Shown: positions 15,602-23,940, counted from the first letter of the stretch. The stretch is DNA of 64,000 nucleotides from JBGSLA01 sp965602785 (GCA_965602785.1 CBFDAH010000001.1:4245-68244), one strand, 5' to 3'. The notes: a model not told the origin generated them from the sequence alone. Translations and numbers: made by a program.

Positions 15602-16585
15602 CTATGAATGAATTTCAACAATGTCCCCCTCCTGGAGGAGGTATTCCCGCTGCACCCTTTGGCCCTCGAAGGTCTCCTTGCCCCAGACCCGGGCGAACTT
15701 GAATTTTTTCCCTAAATCATGATGAATACGGTCGGCCAGCTCCGTGATGGTGGTGCGCACCGGCACCACGAAGGGGGACTTGAAGTTGGCGGCCTTGCCG
15801 GGAACGCGGGTATAAACCCGGATTAGGTCCAGAAATAAAAAGAGGGCGGCCCGGAGTTCGGGGAGGCCCTGGCCGGTTATGGTGGAGACGGTCCAGACGG
15901 GAAAGCGCTCGCCGAGGACCTCAAGATACAGCTCCAGTTCCTCGGGGTCGGGGATGAGGTCGGTCATATTGAGGACGACGAGGGCCCGTCGGGGGGTGAG
16001 GTTGGGGGGTGGAGAGCCGCCGTCTTGGCCCTGAAGGGCCAGGTGGAAGCCGGCCAGAGTGGCTTCCAGGGCGGCCAGCCGGGCGTCAGGGTCTTGAGGG
16101 GGGGCCAGGATGATGGCGAAGGCATCGGCCCGGCGCAGGAGATCCGGGTACCAGGGCTCCAGATACTCGTCACCCAGGGGGGGGCAGTCCACCAGCTGCA
16201 CCTGGACGTTTTCGAAGCGCATCATGCCGGCCAGAGGGATGCGGGTGGTGTAGGGGTAGTCGGCGATAAGGGGCTGGGCCTTGGTCAGGGCCGCCACGAG
16301 GGAGGACTTGCCGGTATTGGGGGGGCCGATGAGGGCCACCTGACCCACCCCTTCACGTTCCACCAGGTACACGGGAGCCCGGCGTCCGGGGCCCTTACGG
16401 GAGGACCCCATATCCTTGAGCTGGGCGATGCGCCGGCGGAGGTCGGCCTTGAGTTTGTCGGTGCCCTTGTGTTTGGGCATGATGGCCAACATCTCTTCCA
16501 GATACTTGAGCTTTTCACTCACAGACCTGGCCCCCCGGTAGCGCTTCTCCACTTCGAAGTACTGGGGGGGGAGGTTGGCCGGCAT
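15602..16585 (-). CDS. DRG/Obg-like GTPase with C-terminal TGS domain
   Basis: 327 aa. A helical N-terminus (1-60) is followed by a GTPase domain with G1 GPPNTGKSS (about 87-95), G2 region YPYTTRIP, G3 VDCPPLGDEY and G4 LNMTD near 205. A C-terminal TGS domain (about 255-326) has LADRIHHDLGKKFKFARVWG and ends in YLLQEGDIVEIHS. G3 reads DCPP rather than DxPG, a known variation in the DRG branch. The ATG at 16585 follows AGGAGGG. TGS GTPases of this type associate with ribosomes; the specific role is unknown. It lies 12 nt downstream of rpoZ, likely co-transcribed. Confidence 0.87.
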   Translation of the reverse strand: MPANLPPQYFEVEKRYRGARSVSEKLKYLEEMLAIMPKHKGTDKLKADLRRRIAQLKDMGSSRKGPGRRAPVYLVEREGVGQVALIGPPNTGKSSLVAALTKAQPLIADYPYTTRIPLAGMMRFENVQVQLVDCPPLGDEYLEPWYPDLLRRADAFAIILAPPQDPDARLAALEATLAGFHLALQGQDGGSPPPNLTPRRALVVLNMTDLIPDPEELELYLEVLGERFPVWTVSTITGQGLPELRAALFLFLDLIRVYTRVPGKAANFKSPFVVPVRTTITELADRIHHDLGKKFKFARVWGKETFEGQRVQREYLLQEGDIVEIHS

Positions 16586-16597
16586 AGGCCCTCCTGA

Positions 16598-16810
16598 TTA
16601 AGTTTTTTCGGGAAGAGCGGGCAAGGGCACAGTGGGCACAATCTTAGCGGCGGCGATTTCCCGCAAGGCTACGACGATTTCCTTGTTATCCGATTTCACC
16701 AGGGCAGGCGCGCCCTTATGGAATTGGCGGACGCGCTTGGCGGCCAGGTGTATCAGGGCAAAGCGGTTGGGGACCTGTCGCAGACAGTCTTCAATGGTGA
16801 CACGGGCCAT
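16598..16810 (-). CDS. rpoZ: RNA polymerase omega subunit
   Basis: 70 aa, typical for omega. It opens MARVTIEDCLRQVPNRFALIHLAAKR, matching the conserved 'ARVTVEDCL..V.NRFxLVxxAxKRAR' helix that latches the beta-prime C-terminus. Near the C-terminal end is NKEIVVALREIAAAKI, the second conserved helix. The ATG at 16810 follows AGAGGA. It helps assemble core RNA polymerase and, in other bacteria, contributes to ppGpp binding. It is followed directly by the TGS GTPase gene. Confidence 0.92.
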   Translation of the reverse strand: MARVTIEDCLRQVPNRFALIHLAAKRVRQFHKGAPALVKSDNKEIVVALREIAAAKIVPTVPLPALPEKT

Positions 16811-16903
16811 GTACTAGTCCTCTTTTATTATCAGGATCAGACGCCGCCGGGATTGGCGGCGAGCTGTTTTCACATACCAGCCTGAAAGCTAGCGTTACAG
16901 ATA

Positions 16904-17131
16904 TTATCGGTTGAATTGTGATGGAATGCAAACGGGTTGGTCTTGTTTGGCAGCTCGTTTGCCCTTTTTGGTTTTCCCTTTATTCCTGGCAAGCCTGTCT
17001 CGCTTCTGCTGAAGCAGCTTTTTACACTCCTGAGGTTCCAGAATGCGGCCGCAACCCGGGCAGCAGGCTTCGATAGCCTTTCAATGGGTCCGCAGGACAA
17101 TTTTAGCGCTCTGGCAATATGGACACAACAT
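16904..17131 (-). pseudogene. Zinc-ribbon ORF with one in-frame TGA (nonsense or selenocysteine)
   Basis: Reading from the ATG at 17131 gives MLCPYCQSAKIVLRTH, then TGA at 17083-17081, then KAIEACCPGCGRILEPQECK and a Lys/Arg-rich tail to a TAA at 16904. The two CxxC pairs flank the TGA and form a zinc ribbon only if the frame is read through. So either this is a small gene with a nonsense mutation, or TGA is decoded. A hairpin with GGU in its loop (17064-17048) starts 16 nt after the TGA, the right distance for a bacterial SECIS, but short GC-rich hairpins are common by chance. There is no strong ribosome site. Function unknown. Confidence 0.4.
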
Positions 17132-17216
17132 AGATTTAATGCGCCGGGCATTAGCCGCTGACCACCTAAGCACTGTGTTGGACTATGGTTGTGTCGGGAT
17201 CGGCTGGATACCCTTG

Positions 17217-17888
17217 TTAAGCTATGACCTTCTCCAATAAACCGAACATCTCAGTCGGAGATGAGGTTATCGCTGTTGCCCCAAGGCTTATGGCTGTGTC
17301 CCCATATTCTTTTGAGGATCGAAAGGTAGTAAATATGATGAATGGTATTGTCTTATTATGTTCTCTGATTCGTTGTAATAATTCTAATCCAGCAGTTTCT
17401 TTGTATGCCCCATCTTCAGTACGTCCCATATCGGAAATAATAACACCATAATTAGTCTTGTCAAATAGCCGTAGGCCTTTAGATGTCGACACTGCTGTAT
17501 CAACTTTAATGCCTTTATCTGAGAGCTGTTGGAATAAATAGCTATTATTCTTGGGCTGGTCGTCAACCCATAGAATAGACCTAGCGACAGGAGGCGCTGT
17601 CACCAGGACTCTCTCGAGTCTTTCGGCTGGTACCGGCTGCACAACCCCTTCGATCCTCTTCTGGATATCGATCACCTGGGCCTGAAGATCAGCGATGAGA
17701 GTGCGCTGCTGTTCGCTGGCTTCCTCCATCGTCAGTTCCTGGCCGCCGATCTTCAAGGTGAACTTCCGTGATTTGGCAGATTCGATGAGCGCCGCAACGG
17801 CAGGCCGAAACAGAACAATTAATAGGATAATGATGGCAGGCCATGCTAGTGTTGCAAGTCCCTCAAGTAATTTAGAAACGTCTGTCAT
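17217..17888 (-). CDS. Membrane-anchored protein with degenerate receiver domain
   Basis: 223 aa: one N-terminal transmembrane helix (about 14-34), a short basic and coiled-coil region (about 40-85, LKIGGQELTMEEASEQQ) and a C-terminal CheY-like receiver (about 103-223). The receiver has the acidic pair in SILWVDDQ and the acceptor aspartate in VIISDMGR, with Thr in IIFTTF. The conserved lysine expected near GATAITSSPTEMF is missing, so phosphorylation signalling may be altered or lost. No kinase or output gene is adjacent. The ATG at 17888 follows GGAGAG. Such tethered receivers are widespread but uncharacterised. Confidence 0.7.
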   Translation of the reverse strand: MTDVSKLLEGLATLAWPAIIILLIVLFRPAVAALIESAKSRKFTLKIGGQELTMEEASEQQRTLIADLQAQVIDIQKRIEGVVQPVPAERLERVLVTAPPVARSILWVDDQPKNNSYLFQQLSDKGIKVDTAVSTSKGLRLFDKTNYGVIISDMGRTEDGAYKETAGLELLQRIREHNKTIPFIIFTTFRSSKEYGDTAISLGATAITSSPTEMFGLLEKVIA

Positions 17889-17917
17889 TGCTGTCTCTCC
17901 TTTGGCCTACCATCCCA

Positions 17918-18664
17918 TTACAAATATCGGGAGAGGCGGGGGAGGGACGGATCCACCTGGCGGCACTCCCGCAATAGAGCGTTAACATAAAGCCAGACAA
18001 AGCTCATGAGGAATTCCGGACCGTATTTTTTGGCGCCGTGGCTGTCAAAGGCCACTTCACTGCCGGTGTCGTTGCGGCGCAGGCGAAAGGCCAGATCCCC
18101 CAGGATGGGCCAAATTGCCTGCCAGCCGCCGGGAACTGCCTGGCACGTTCCAACGTCCAGGCGAGCCATGGCCACCTTCACCAGATCCAGGGTGAGGAGC
18201 TCGAGAAGCTCCTCCCGGGGCCCCAGGGCCGTCTCCTTGATGGGGGAGGCGGCGGTGGGGGCGAACTCCGAGAAGGGGAGCCACTCGGGGCCCGGGGCGG
18301 CCTCGATCAGTGGAAAGGAGCCCCGACCGTAGCGGGCCAATACGGCCAGGAAGTCCCAGGCGAAGACATAAGCGTCTTCGGTGGGGACTACCAGGCTCTT
18401 CCTGGCGAACAGCACCCGGAGGTCAGCGCCATGCTCGGGGTCGTGGTCGAAAAGCCAATAGAGCTCCAGGGGCCGGAAAGGACGCTGGCGCATGACCCAC
18501 TTGATGCTGGGGTAGGGCCGCCCTTCCAGCAGCTCGCCCCGCATCAGTTGGGCCAGGAGTCCGGGGTCGAGGGACAGCAAACCTTCCAGGTCCTGGCGGT
18601 ATTTCTTGCGGACGTACTGCCGCACCTGGGCGTCCCAACCCCAGCCTGCTTCGAAATGCTGCAA
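17918..18664 (-). CDS. Hypothetical soluble protein
   Basis: 248 aa counted from a TTG at 18664. No membrane segment; rich in W, L and R, with 'RPLELYWLFDHDPEHGADLRVLFARKSLVVPTED' style acidic-aromatic stretches. The reading frame continues upstream without a stop to a CTG at 18697 that lies 10 nt after GGAGG and overlaps the thioesterase stop, which would add LSQALFNNLVP to the N-terminus. That coupled CTG start is plausible. I do not recognise the family. It is read through from the thioesterase gene, so the two may share a pathway. Confidence 0.6.
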   Translation of the reverse strand: MQHFEAGWGWDAQVRQYVRKKYRQDLEGLLSLDPGLLAQLMRGELLEGRPYPSIKWVMRQRPFRPLELYWLFDHDPEHGADLRVLFARKSLVVPTEDAYVFAWDFLAVLARYGRGSFPLIEAAPGPEWLPFSEFAPTAASPIKETALGPREELLELLTLDLVKVAMARLDVGTCQAVPGGWQAIWPILGDLAFRLRRNDTGSEVAFDSHGAKKYGPEFLMSFVWLYVNALLRECRQVDPSLPRLSRYL

Positions 18665-18693
18665 GGGTACTAAATTGTTGAAGAGAGCCTGGC

Positions 18694-19089
18694 TCAGCCC
18701 TTTTTTTCCTCCACTTTCTTAATAAACTTCTCTGCATTAATTATAAATCGTTCGAGGACAGCCTCGCCAATCTTTTCTTTTTCATCAAAGGCCTCCGCCT
18801 GGAAGGTGAGCTTGCGGCCATCCACCGCGGTGACCTGAGTTTTGGCTCGGACCTCCATGCCCAACGGCGTGGGAGCCATGTGCTTCAGGTTCATGCTGAT
18901 GCCCACCGATTGCTCCCCGGGGCCCAGATGAGGGGCCATGAGTTCGGCGCTAACCCCTTCGAACAAACCCACCAGAAAGGGGGTGCCGAAGACGTCAGGC
19001 AGATGGGTGAAAAAATGGCGAGCGGAATGCTCCGGGCCGGTCTTCAGGACCTTTTCATGGGTCATGCCAACCGAAAAAGGAGAGCTCAT
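18694..19089 (-). CDS. Hotdog-fold thioesterase (fluoroacetyl-CoA thioesterase-like)
   Basis: 131 aa, the usual size of single-hotdog thioesterases. The pattern FGTPFLVGLFEGVSAELMAPHL followed by GEQSVGISMNLKHMAPTPLGMEV matches the FlK-like branch, with Thr (GTP), Glu (FEGVS) and His (LKHMAP) as likely active-site residues. It would hydrolyse an acyl-CoA in the cytoplasm; the true substrate is unknown. The ATG at 19089 follows GGAGGTCAC. A coupled hypothetical gene follows directly and a repeat element precedes it. Confidence 0.85.
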   Translation of the reverse strand: MSSPFSVGMTHEKVLKTGPEHSARHFFTHLPDVFGTPFLVGLFEGVSAELMAPHLGPGEQSVGISMNLKHMAPTPLGMEVRAKTQVTAVDGRKLTFQAEAFDEKEKIGEAVLERFIINAEKFIKKVEEKKG

Positions 19090-19106
19090 GTGACCTCCTG
19101 GTTATG

Positions 19107-19312
19107 GGATATGTGGGGGAGGGGGCTAAGGAGCGCAGCCCCTTACCCCCTCCCCCACACCCCCTCCCCCAATCCCTTATGGGGAATTATCCCGGGAAAG
19201 TGAAGGCCAAAGGCCTCGCCTTTTCCTGGCCTAGATGCGGGTTGGGAGGGGGGTGGGGGGGGAGGGCAGGGACCACTGGTCCCTGGCCCTCCCCCCACAA
19301 AAACTATAACTA
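19107..19312. repeat. G/C-rich palindromic repeat between two genes
   Basis: Contains 'tgggggagggggctaagg...ccttaccccctccccca' (inverted arms around gagcgcagcc) followed by 'ccccctcccccaatccctta' and, further on, 'gggttgggagggggg' and 'gggagggcagggaccactggtccctggccctcccccc', a long near-perfect palindrome. It is one copy of the dispersed family and lies between the FMN reductase and thioesterase genes, which are read in the same direction. Confidence 0.7.
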
Positions 19313-19918
19313 TTACACCGCCAGGGGGGTGAGTTTGATGGGGCCGAAATTTTCCCCTTGGGCCAGGCGGCGGCCCAGGTCCGTGGCGGCGGTAAGCATT
19401 TCCGGTTGTTGCAGGATCTCGTCCTTGTCGTCCACGCCTCGGACGAGGATCTCGGCAGCGTAGGAGACGTTGATGGCATCAAAGAAATACTTGGCCACCA
19501 GTCGGGCACCCACGAACAGGAGTTTGCCGTGAGTGGCGCCGGTGCACAGCAGCACCCCCTGGCGCTCCGGGCCGGGGAAGTCTTGCTTGACCACGTAGCG
19601 GCGAGCCCAGAGAGCCTGGGTGCGGTCTATAAAAGCCTTGGCCTGAGCCGAAACACTATAGAAAAAGATAGGGGAGGCCAGGACCACCACGTCGGCCTCC
19701 AGGAGCTTGTCATACAAGGGGCGCATATCGTCCTTGATGGGGCAGGTGCCATCTTTGAAGCAGTGGTAGATTTCCTGGCAAGGTGAGATCTTGACCTCGC
19801 GCAGGGCAATCCTTTCCACTTCCGCTCCTCCCTGGAGGGCCCCGTCGATGAAGGCGTTCAAGAGGGTCTCGGAGTTGCCGCCCCGGCGGGGGCTTCCCCA
19901 GATGGCCAGGAATTTCAT
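19313..19918 (-). CDS. NADPH-dependent FMN reductase / iron-sulfur flavoprotein-like
   Basis: 201 aa from the ATG at 19918, which follows AAGGAGA; an upstream in-frame ATG lacks a ribosome site. Flavodoxin-like fold: AIWGSPRRGGNSETLL (residues 5-20) is the FMN phosphate loop, and SPIFFYSVSAQAKAFIDR near 80 is the second FMN loop. The pattern CQEIYHC...TC near 48-58 resembles the compact Cys motif of iron-sulfur flavoproteins, common in strict anaerobes. The likely role is NAD(P)H- or ferredoxin-linked electron transfer in the cytoplasm. No partner gene is adjacent. Confidence 0.85.
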   Translation of the reverse strand: MKFLAIWGSPRRGGNSETLLNAFIDGALQGGAEVERIALREVKISPCQEIYHCFKDGTCPIKDDMRPLYDKLLEADVVVLASPIFFYSVSAQAKAFIDRTQALWARRYVVKQDFPGPERQGVLLCTGATHGKLLFVGARLVAKYFFDAINVSYAAEILVRGVDDKDEILQQPEMLTAATDLGRRLAQGENFGPIKLTPLAV

Positions 19919-20199
19919 GCCGGTCTCCTTGTGCACCCGAATTGTGAAGGTCTAGGGTACGTTAGGTCAGGGGTTGCTATTTTATAGAGAATGCATATAT
20001 CAGAATAATAAAGGATAGAGAAAGAGGTGGCTCTTTGTCAAGTCCGCTCTGGGGACCTCAGGATACCGGGGCACTCGCCTGAAACAAGCGCTGGCCGTTA
20101 ACTTATGTCGCCAAGAGCATATCCAAATTGCACAGGGAAAGACATTTTGATATAAACCCGTAAACAAGATGGTACCAAACTTTTCAGAAGGAGAACTGC

Positions 20200-20703
20200 A
20201 TGGCACGAAAAAGCACCAACGGTCTCGGCGCAGTCCTCCGGGGCCTGATGGCGGTGATGGTGGTCATGGTCCTGGCGACGTCGGGCTGGGCCGGTGGCCA
20301 AGCCCCAGATTTTAAACTGCCGGACGTCCTTAACGGCAAGGAGTACAGCCTCAGCCAGTTCAAGGGCAAAGTGGTGATGATCAACTTTTTCACCTTCTTT
20401 TGCGGTCCGTGCCGGGAGGAGATGCCGGAGCTGAACCAAATTTATCACGAATTAAAGGGTCAGGGCTATGTCACTCTGGGGATCGGGCTGTCATCCGATC
20501 CTACCCAACTCAGGTTTCTGGTCAAACAGTTGGGTCTGAACTATCCCGTTCTGGTAGGAACCGACAAGGTGAGCCAGGACTACGGCAATGTGCAGGTCGT
20601 GCCCACCACCTTCATCATCGATAAGCAGGGGAAAATCGTGCACAAGGTTCTGGGAGCAAGACAGAAGGAAGTTTTTGTGAAGATGATCAAGCCGCTGCTT
20701 TAG
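20200..20703 (+). CDS. TlpA/ResA-like thiol-disulfide oxidoreductase
   Basis: 167 aa with an N-terminal signal anchor (about 13-32, ending GWAGG), then a thioredoxin fold of the TlpA/AhpC-TSA type: APDFKLPDVLNGKEYSLSQFKGKVV, the redox motif FFCGPCREEMPEL (CxxC near residue 68-71) and the cis-Pro in VQVVPTTFIID. It should act outside the cytoplasmic membrane as a reductant, for example in cytochrome c maturation or disulfide repair. It is a single gene: ribosome site AAGGAG 7 nt before the ATG and a strong terminator 24 nt after the stop. Confidence 0.88.
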   Translation: MARKSTNGLGAVLRGLMAVMVVMVLATSGWAGGQAPDFKLPDVLNGKEYSLSQFKGKVVMINFFTFFCGPCREEMPELNQIYHELKGQGYVTLGIGLSSDPTQLRFLVKQLGLNYPVLVGTDKVSQDYGNVQVVPTTFIIDKQGKIVHKVLGARQKEVFVKMIKPLL

Positions 20704-20726
20704 AAGTATCTCCAAGCATGGCAACG

Positions 20727-20760
20727 ACAAAGGGCAGGCCTCCTACGGCCTGCCCTTTGT
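20727..20760 (+). terminator. Strong hairpin after the TlpA-like gene
   Basis: A perfect 14-bp stem: acaaagggcaggcc (20727-20740), loop tcctac, ggcctgccctttgt (20747-20760). There is only a short T stretch, but its position just after the stop marks it as the gene terminator, and it may serve both strands. Confidence 0.75.
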
Positions 20761-20854
20761 CATTAAATGGAGCCTGTCACGAAATTTTTTTACGGGGCGA
20801 ACCCGGGGACCAAAGGCTCTCCTCTTCCACAAGACTAGGTGCAGCATTCTCACG

Positions 20855-21700
20855 TTACCCACCGGCTTCCCGGTCCAGGCAGGTTTTTATAAACCGGGTT
20901 GCCTCCGGCGCCAGGGGCAAGGGTTTTTTGGCCAGCGACGACACGGGCATGAGCCCCATGAGGGAATTGGCCAGCCAGAGGCCGTCGGCCTCCTTGAGGT
21001 CTGAGAGGTGAAGGGGTACTCGTTCCAGCTTTTTCCCGTGGCGTTGCAGGGCGCGGGTCAGGACCGCCATCGTCACCCCCGGCAGGGCGCTGGCCGCCGC
21101 GGGGGTAACGTACCGGCTATCCCGGAAAACCACCAGACTGGTGGCGGCGCCCTCGGAGACCAGGCCGTCCGCTTCGAGGACCAGGGCCTCCCGGGCTCCC
21201 TTATCCAGAGCGTACTGCCGGGCCGCCAGGTAAAAGAGATAATTCAGGCTCTTGTGGCCCCCTATAAAAATGGTGCGTCTCTCTGGAAAGACTTCCACCG
21301 GCCAGCCCGCGGTGTATTCTTCGGGGCCGGGCGGGGTATATCTTCGGGCCCACACGACCAGGGTGGGAGAGGAAGCCGCCGGCAGACCCAAACCGTCCGC
21401 CTGCCCCCGGGTGAGAAGAATTTTTACGGCGGCTAAACCTTGCTGCAGGCCGTTTGCCTCAAGAAGTTGAGAGAGGCACGCCTCCCAGGTCGTTTCTTTG
21501 GGAAAAGAAATGTTGAAGGCTCGGGCCGAGGCGCGCAGGCGCTCTATATGCTCTTCTAGAAAGAGGGGACGACCATCCTCTACTCTCAAAGTTTCGAAAA
21601 ACCCGTCCCCATAGAGGAATCCCCGATCCTCCACGGACACCCGGGCCCGAGACAGGGGCACCAACCCTTCATTCAGCCAGACAAAAGTCTGCTCTTGCAT
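20855..21700 (-). CDS. pabC: Class IV aminotransferase, 4-amino-4-deoxychorismate lyase-like
   Basis: 281 aa from the ATG at 21700. PLP-dependent fold-type IV enzyme: WLNEGLVPLSRARVSVEDRGFLYGDGFFETLRV near the N-terminus, catalytic lysine in HKSLNYLFYLAARQ near 150, and the phosphate-binding region SEGAATSLVVF near 184 and LPGVTM near 207. It lies directly downstream of pabA and pabB and would split aminodeoxychorismate into p-aminobenzoate and pyruvate. By sequence alone a branched-chain or D-amino acid aminotransferase cannot be excluded; the neighbours decide the call. A repeat element separates it from pabB. Confidence 0.85.
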   Translation of the reverse strand: MQEQTFVWLNEGLVPLSRARVSVEDRGFLYGDGFFETLRVEDGRPLFLEEHIERLRASARAFNISFPKETTWEACLSQLLEANGLQQGLAAVKILLTRGQADGLGLPAASSPTLVVWARRYTPPGPEEYTAGWPVEVFPERRTIFIGGHKSLNYLFYLAARQYALDKGAREALVLEADGLVSEGAATSLVVFRDSRYVTPAAASALPGVTMAVLTRALQRHGKKLERVPLHLSDLKEADGLWLANSLMGLMPVSSLAKKPLPLAPEATRFIKTCLDREAGG

Positions 21701-21711
21701 AGGTTTTGGTT

Positions 21712-21766
21712 TCTTGGGGGAGGGGGCGAAGGGTCGCAGACCCTTCCCCCCTCCCCCCACAAAATG
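21712..21766. repeat. Short G/C-rich palindrome between pabB and pabC
   Basis: 'ttgggggagggggcgaagggtc' faces 'gacccttccccctccccccac' around gcag, an almost complete hairpin of about 20 bp. It lies within the pab gene run, so it would be transcribed as part of the message. Same family as 19107-19312. Confidence 0.65.
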
Positions 21767-23161
21767 TCATTCCCCTTCTATCAGCCGGAACAAGGTGCGG
21801 CCCTTGTGCAGGGTTTCCTCGTATTCTTCCGCCTCATCCGAGTCATAGACCACGCCGCCGCCCACAGAGAAGTGCCCCCAGCCGTTTGCCACAATGGCGG
21901 TGCGGATGGCCACATTCAGGTCCATATTGCGGTGCAGGCCCAGGTAGCCCAGGGCTCCGGTGTAGACGTGGCGCACCGTGGGCTCCAGTTCGTCGATGAT
22001 TTCCATGGACCGGATCTTGGGGCACCCCGTGATGGAGCCTCCTGGGAAGGTGGCCCGCAGAATATCCACATGGCTGGTCCCCTCCGTAAGTTCTCCGGTG
22101 ACGATGGACACCAGATGATAAACATTCTGGTAGGCCTCCAGGCGCTTGTGCTCTTTCACCTTGACGCTGCGGGCCCGGCAGACCTTGCCCAGGTCGTTCC
22201 GCAACAGGTCCACGATCATGGAGAGTTCAGCGTCGTCCTTGAGACTGTCTGCCAGTTCCCGCCGGTAGGTCTCGTCCTCCTCGGGGGTGCGGCCCCGGGG
22301 ACGGGTGCCTTTGATGGGCCGGGTTTCTAAATAATCTCCCTGCCGGAGAAGGAAGCGCTCCATGGAAGTGGACATGATGACGAAGTCCCGACAGTTGAGA
22401 TACGCATAAAACGGCGCCGGGTTGAGGGCGAAGAGCCGGCGAAAAAGGATATAGGGGTCGCCCGTCAAGGGGAAGGAGAAGCGCTGAGAAAGGTTGACCT
22501 GGTAAACGTCACCACTTTTTATGTACTCCCGGATGCAACTCACCGCCTCAAGATAACCATACCGGCTGAAGTTGCTCCTCAGGCTGCCGACCTGGAATTC
22601 CCCGGCATCCTGATCCTCCAGGGGAACTGACTCGTTCCGGCTCCTGAGCAGGCGGCCTTGGGGGTCCTCCCAGAGCACCTCCACCTCCCAAAACTTTCCG
22701 GCGTGGCGATCATGAACCACCACCCGTCGGGGAAAAGCGAAAACCATTTCAGGGAGATGGAGGTCATCCTTGGCCGTGACGGGAAGGCGCTCCAGGTGGT
22801 TTTTCAGATCATAGGCCAGAAAACCCAGTCCCCCGGCAGCGAAGGGCGCGAGGGGCAGGGAGCCGGGCAGCTCCAGGGCAGCCAGGAGATCATCCAGGAC
22901 CTGAAAGGGATTACCGGTCAATTCGATGGATACCGTATCCCCGGTAATTGTCACCCGGTCTCCCTTCGACCTGATGACCAGAAAGGGGTCCCAGCCCATG
23001 AGAGAATGAGAGGCGCAATCCAGATCGCCGCCGCTCAAAAGAAGCATGGCATAAGGCCGCCGCCGGTAAGGCGCGAACAATTCAGCTAAATCCGCGCCTT
23101 CTCTGGAAGGCTGAAAAGGCCGCACCACAATATCTACAATCCGTCCAAACATGTTTTTCAT
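21767..23161 (-). CDS. pabB: Aminodeoxychorismate synthase component I
   Basis: 464 aa from ATG at 23161 (a second ATG follows at 23152). The chorismate-binding C-terminal half contains RPIKGTRPRG, whose PIKGT lysine marks PabB rather than TrpE, then ELSMIVDLLRNDLGKVC and GGSITGCPKIRSMEIIDELEP with the Mg-binding glutamates. The N-terminal domain LLSGGDLDCASHSLMGWDPF is the regulatory part. With PabA it converts chorismate and glutamine to 4-amino-4-deoxychorismate for folate. No clear ribosome site precedes either ATG; a repeat element fills the gap to pabA. Confidence 0.92.
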   Translation of the reverse strand: MKNMFGRIVDIVVRPFQPSREGADLAELFAPYRRRPYAMLLLSGGDLDCASHSLMGWDPFLVIRSKGDRVTITGDTVSIELTGNPFQVLDDLLAALELPGSLPLAPFAAGGLGFLAYDLKNHLERLPVTAKDDLHLPEMVFAFPRRVVVHDRHAGKFWEVEVLWEDPQGRLLRSRNESVPLEDQDAGEFQVGSLRSNFSRYGYLEAVSCIREYIKSGDVYQVNLSQRFSFPLTGDPYILFRRLFALNPAPFYAYLNCRDFVIMSTSMERFLLRQGDYLETRPIKGTRPRGRTPEEDETYRRELADSLKDDAELSMIVDLLRNDLGKVCRARSVKVKEHKRLEAYQNVYHLVSIVTGELTEGTSHVDILRATFPGGSITGCPKIRSMEIIDELEPTVRHVYTGALGYLGLHRNMDLNVAIRTAIVANGWGHFSVGGGVVYDSDEAEEYEETLHKGRTLFRLIEGE

Positions 23162-23164
23162 GAT

Positions 23165-23365
23165 GATGTTTGGGGGGAGGGCCAGGAACCTGAGGTCCCT
23201 ACCCTCCCCCCAAGCCCCCCTCCCAACCCGCATAGGGGGCTGGAGAAGGGGGGGCCTTGCAGCCCCGCCTTCTCCAGCTTCTTATTACCCCCCTATGGGA
23301 TTGGGGGTGGGGGTTTGGGGGAGGGGGCAGGGGTCTAAGACCCCTGGCCCCCTCCCTCAACCAAC
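23165..23365. repeat. G/C-rich palindromic repeat between pabA and pabB
   Basis: Nested hairpins: 'tggggggagggccagg' with 'cctaccctccccccaa', 'ggctggagaaggggggg' with 'cgccttctccagc', and 'ttgggggagggggcaggggtc' with 'gacccctggccccctccctc'. The element is about 200 bp and is inserted between two genes that normally touch. Confidence 0.7.
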
Positions 23366-23932
23366 TCACCTCCCCAACTTCAAGAAATTCGCCGTCAGTT
23401 CGTAGCCGTAGCTGGTTAGAAAAGATTCCGGGTGAAACTGCACCCCATGGAGGGGGTAGTGCTGGTGGCTCAGGCCCATGACCACCCCGTCTGTGGTCCA
23501 GGCAGTGATCTCCAGCTCCGGGGAGTTAGGCACGGCAATGAGGGAGTGGTAGCGGGCCCCCCAGAAGGGAGACGGGAGGCCGGCAAAGATGGCTCGCCCT
23601 TTGTGGTAGACCGGGTAGCGCTTGCCGTGCACCGGCAGGGGTGCTCTTTCCGTCACGCCGCCGAAGACCTCATTTAAGGCCTGCTGTCCCAGGCACACCC
23701 CCAGGATGGGGATGTCCCGGTGGAAGCGGGCGATCACCTCTTTGCTGATGCCGGCCTGGGCCGGGGCCTTGGGCCCCGGAGAGATGCAGAGCCAGCGGGG
23801 CTTCAAGGCTTCAATCTCGGAGAGGCTCACGGCGTCGTGGCGATAGACCTGGACCTCCAGGTCGAACTCATAGAAAAGTTGAGCCAGATTATAAGTGAAG
23901 GAATCGTAATTGTCGATCATCACCAGGCGCAT
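23366..23932 (-). CDS. pabA: Aminodeoxychorismate/anthranilate synthase glutamine amidotransferase
   Basis: 188 aa from the ATG at 23932 after GGGAG. Class I glutamine amidotransferase: VMIDNYDSFTYNL at the start, oxyanion strand ISPGPKAPAQAG near 50, nucleophile in GVCLGQQALNEVFGG (Cys near 78) and the catalytic HPES in VQFHPESF near 167. It supplies ammonia to PabB. It may also serve TrpE if no separate TrpG exists, which the window cannot tell. It is the first gene of the pab run and is preceded by the terminator of an upstream gene. Confidence 0.92.
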   Translation of the reverse strand: MRLVMIDNYDSFTYNLAQLFYEFDLEVQVYRHDAVSLSEIEALKPRWLCISPGPKAPAQAGISKEVIARFHRDIPILGVCLGQQALNEVFGGVTERAPLPVHGKRYPVYHKGRAIFAGLPSPFWGARYHSLIAVPNSPELEITAWTTDGVVMGLSHQHYPLHGVQFHPESFLTSYGYELTANFLKLGR

Positions 23933-23940
23933 ACCTACTC

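Noticed and set aside
16870..17151. 93-aa minus-strand frame overlapping the zinc-ribbon ORF
   Set aside because: The neighbouring frame with two CxxC pairs makes better sense; this one has no domain or ribosome site.
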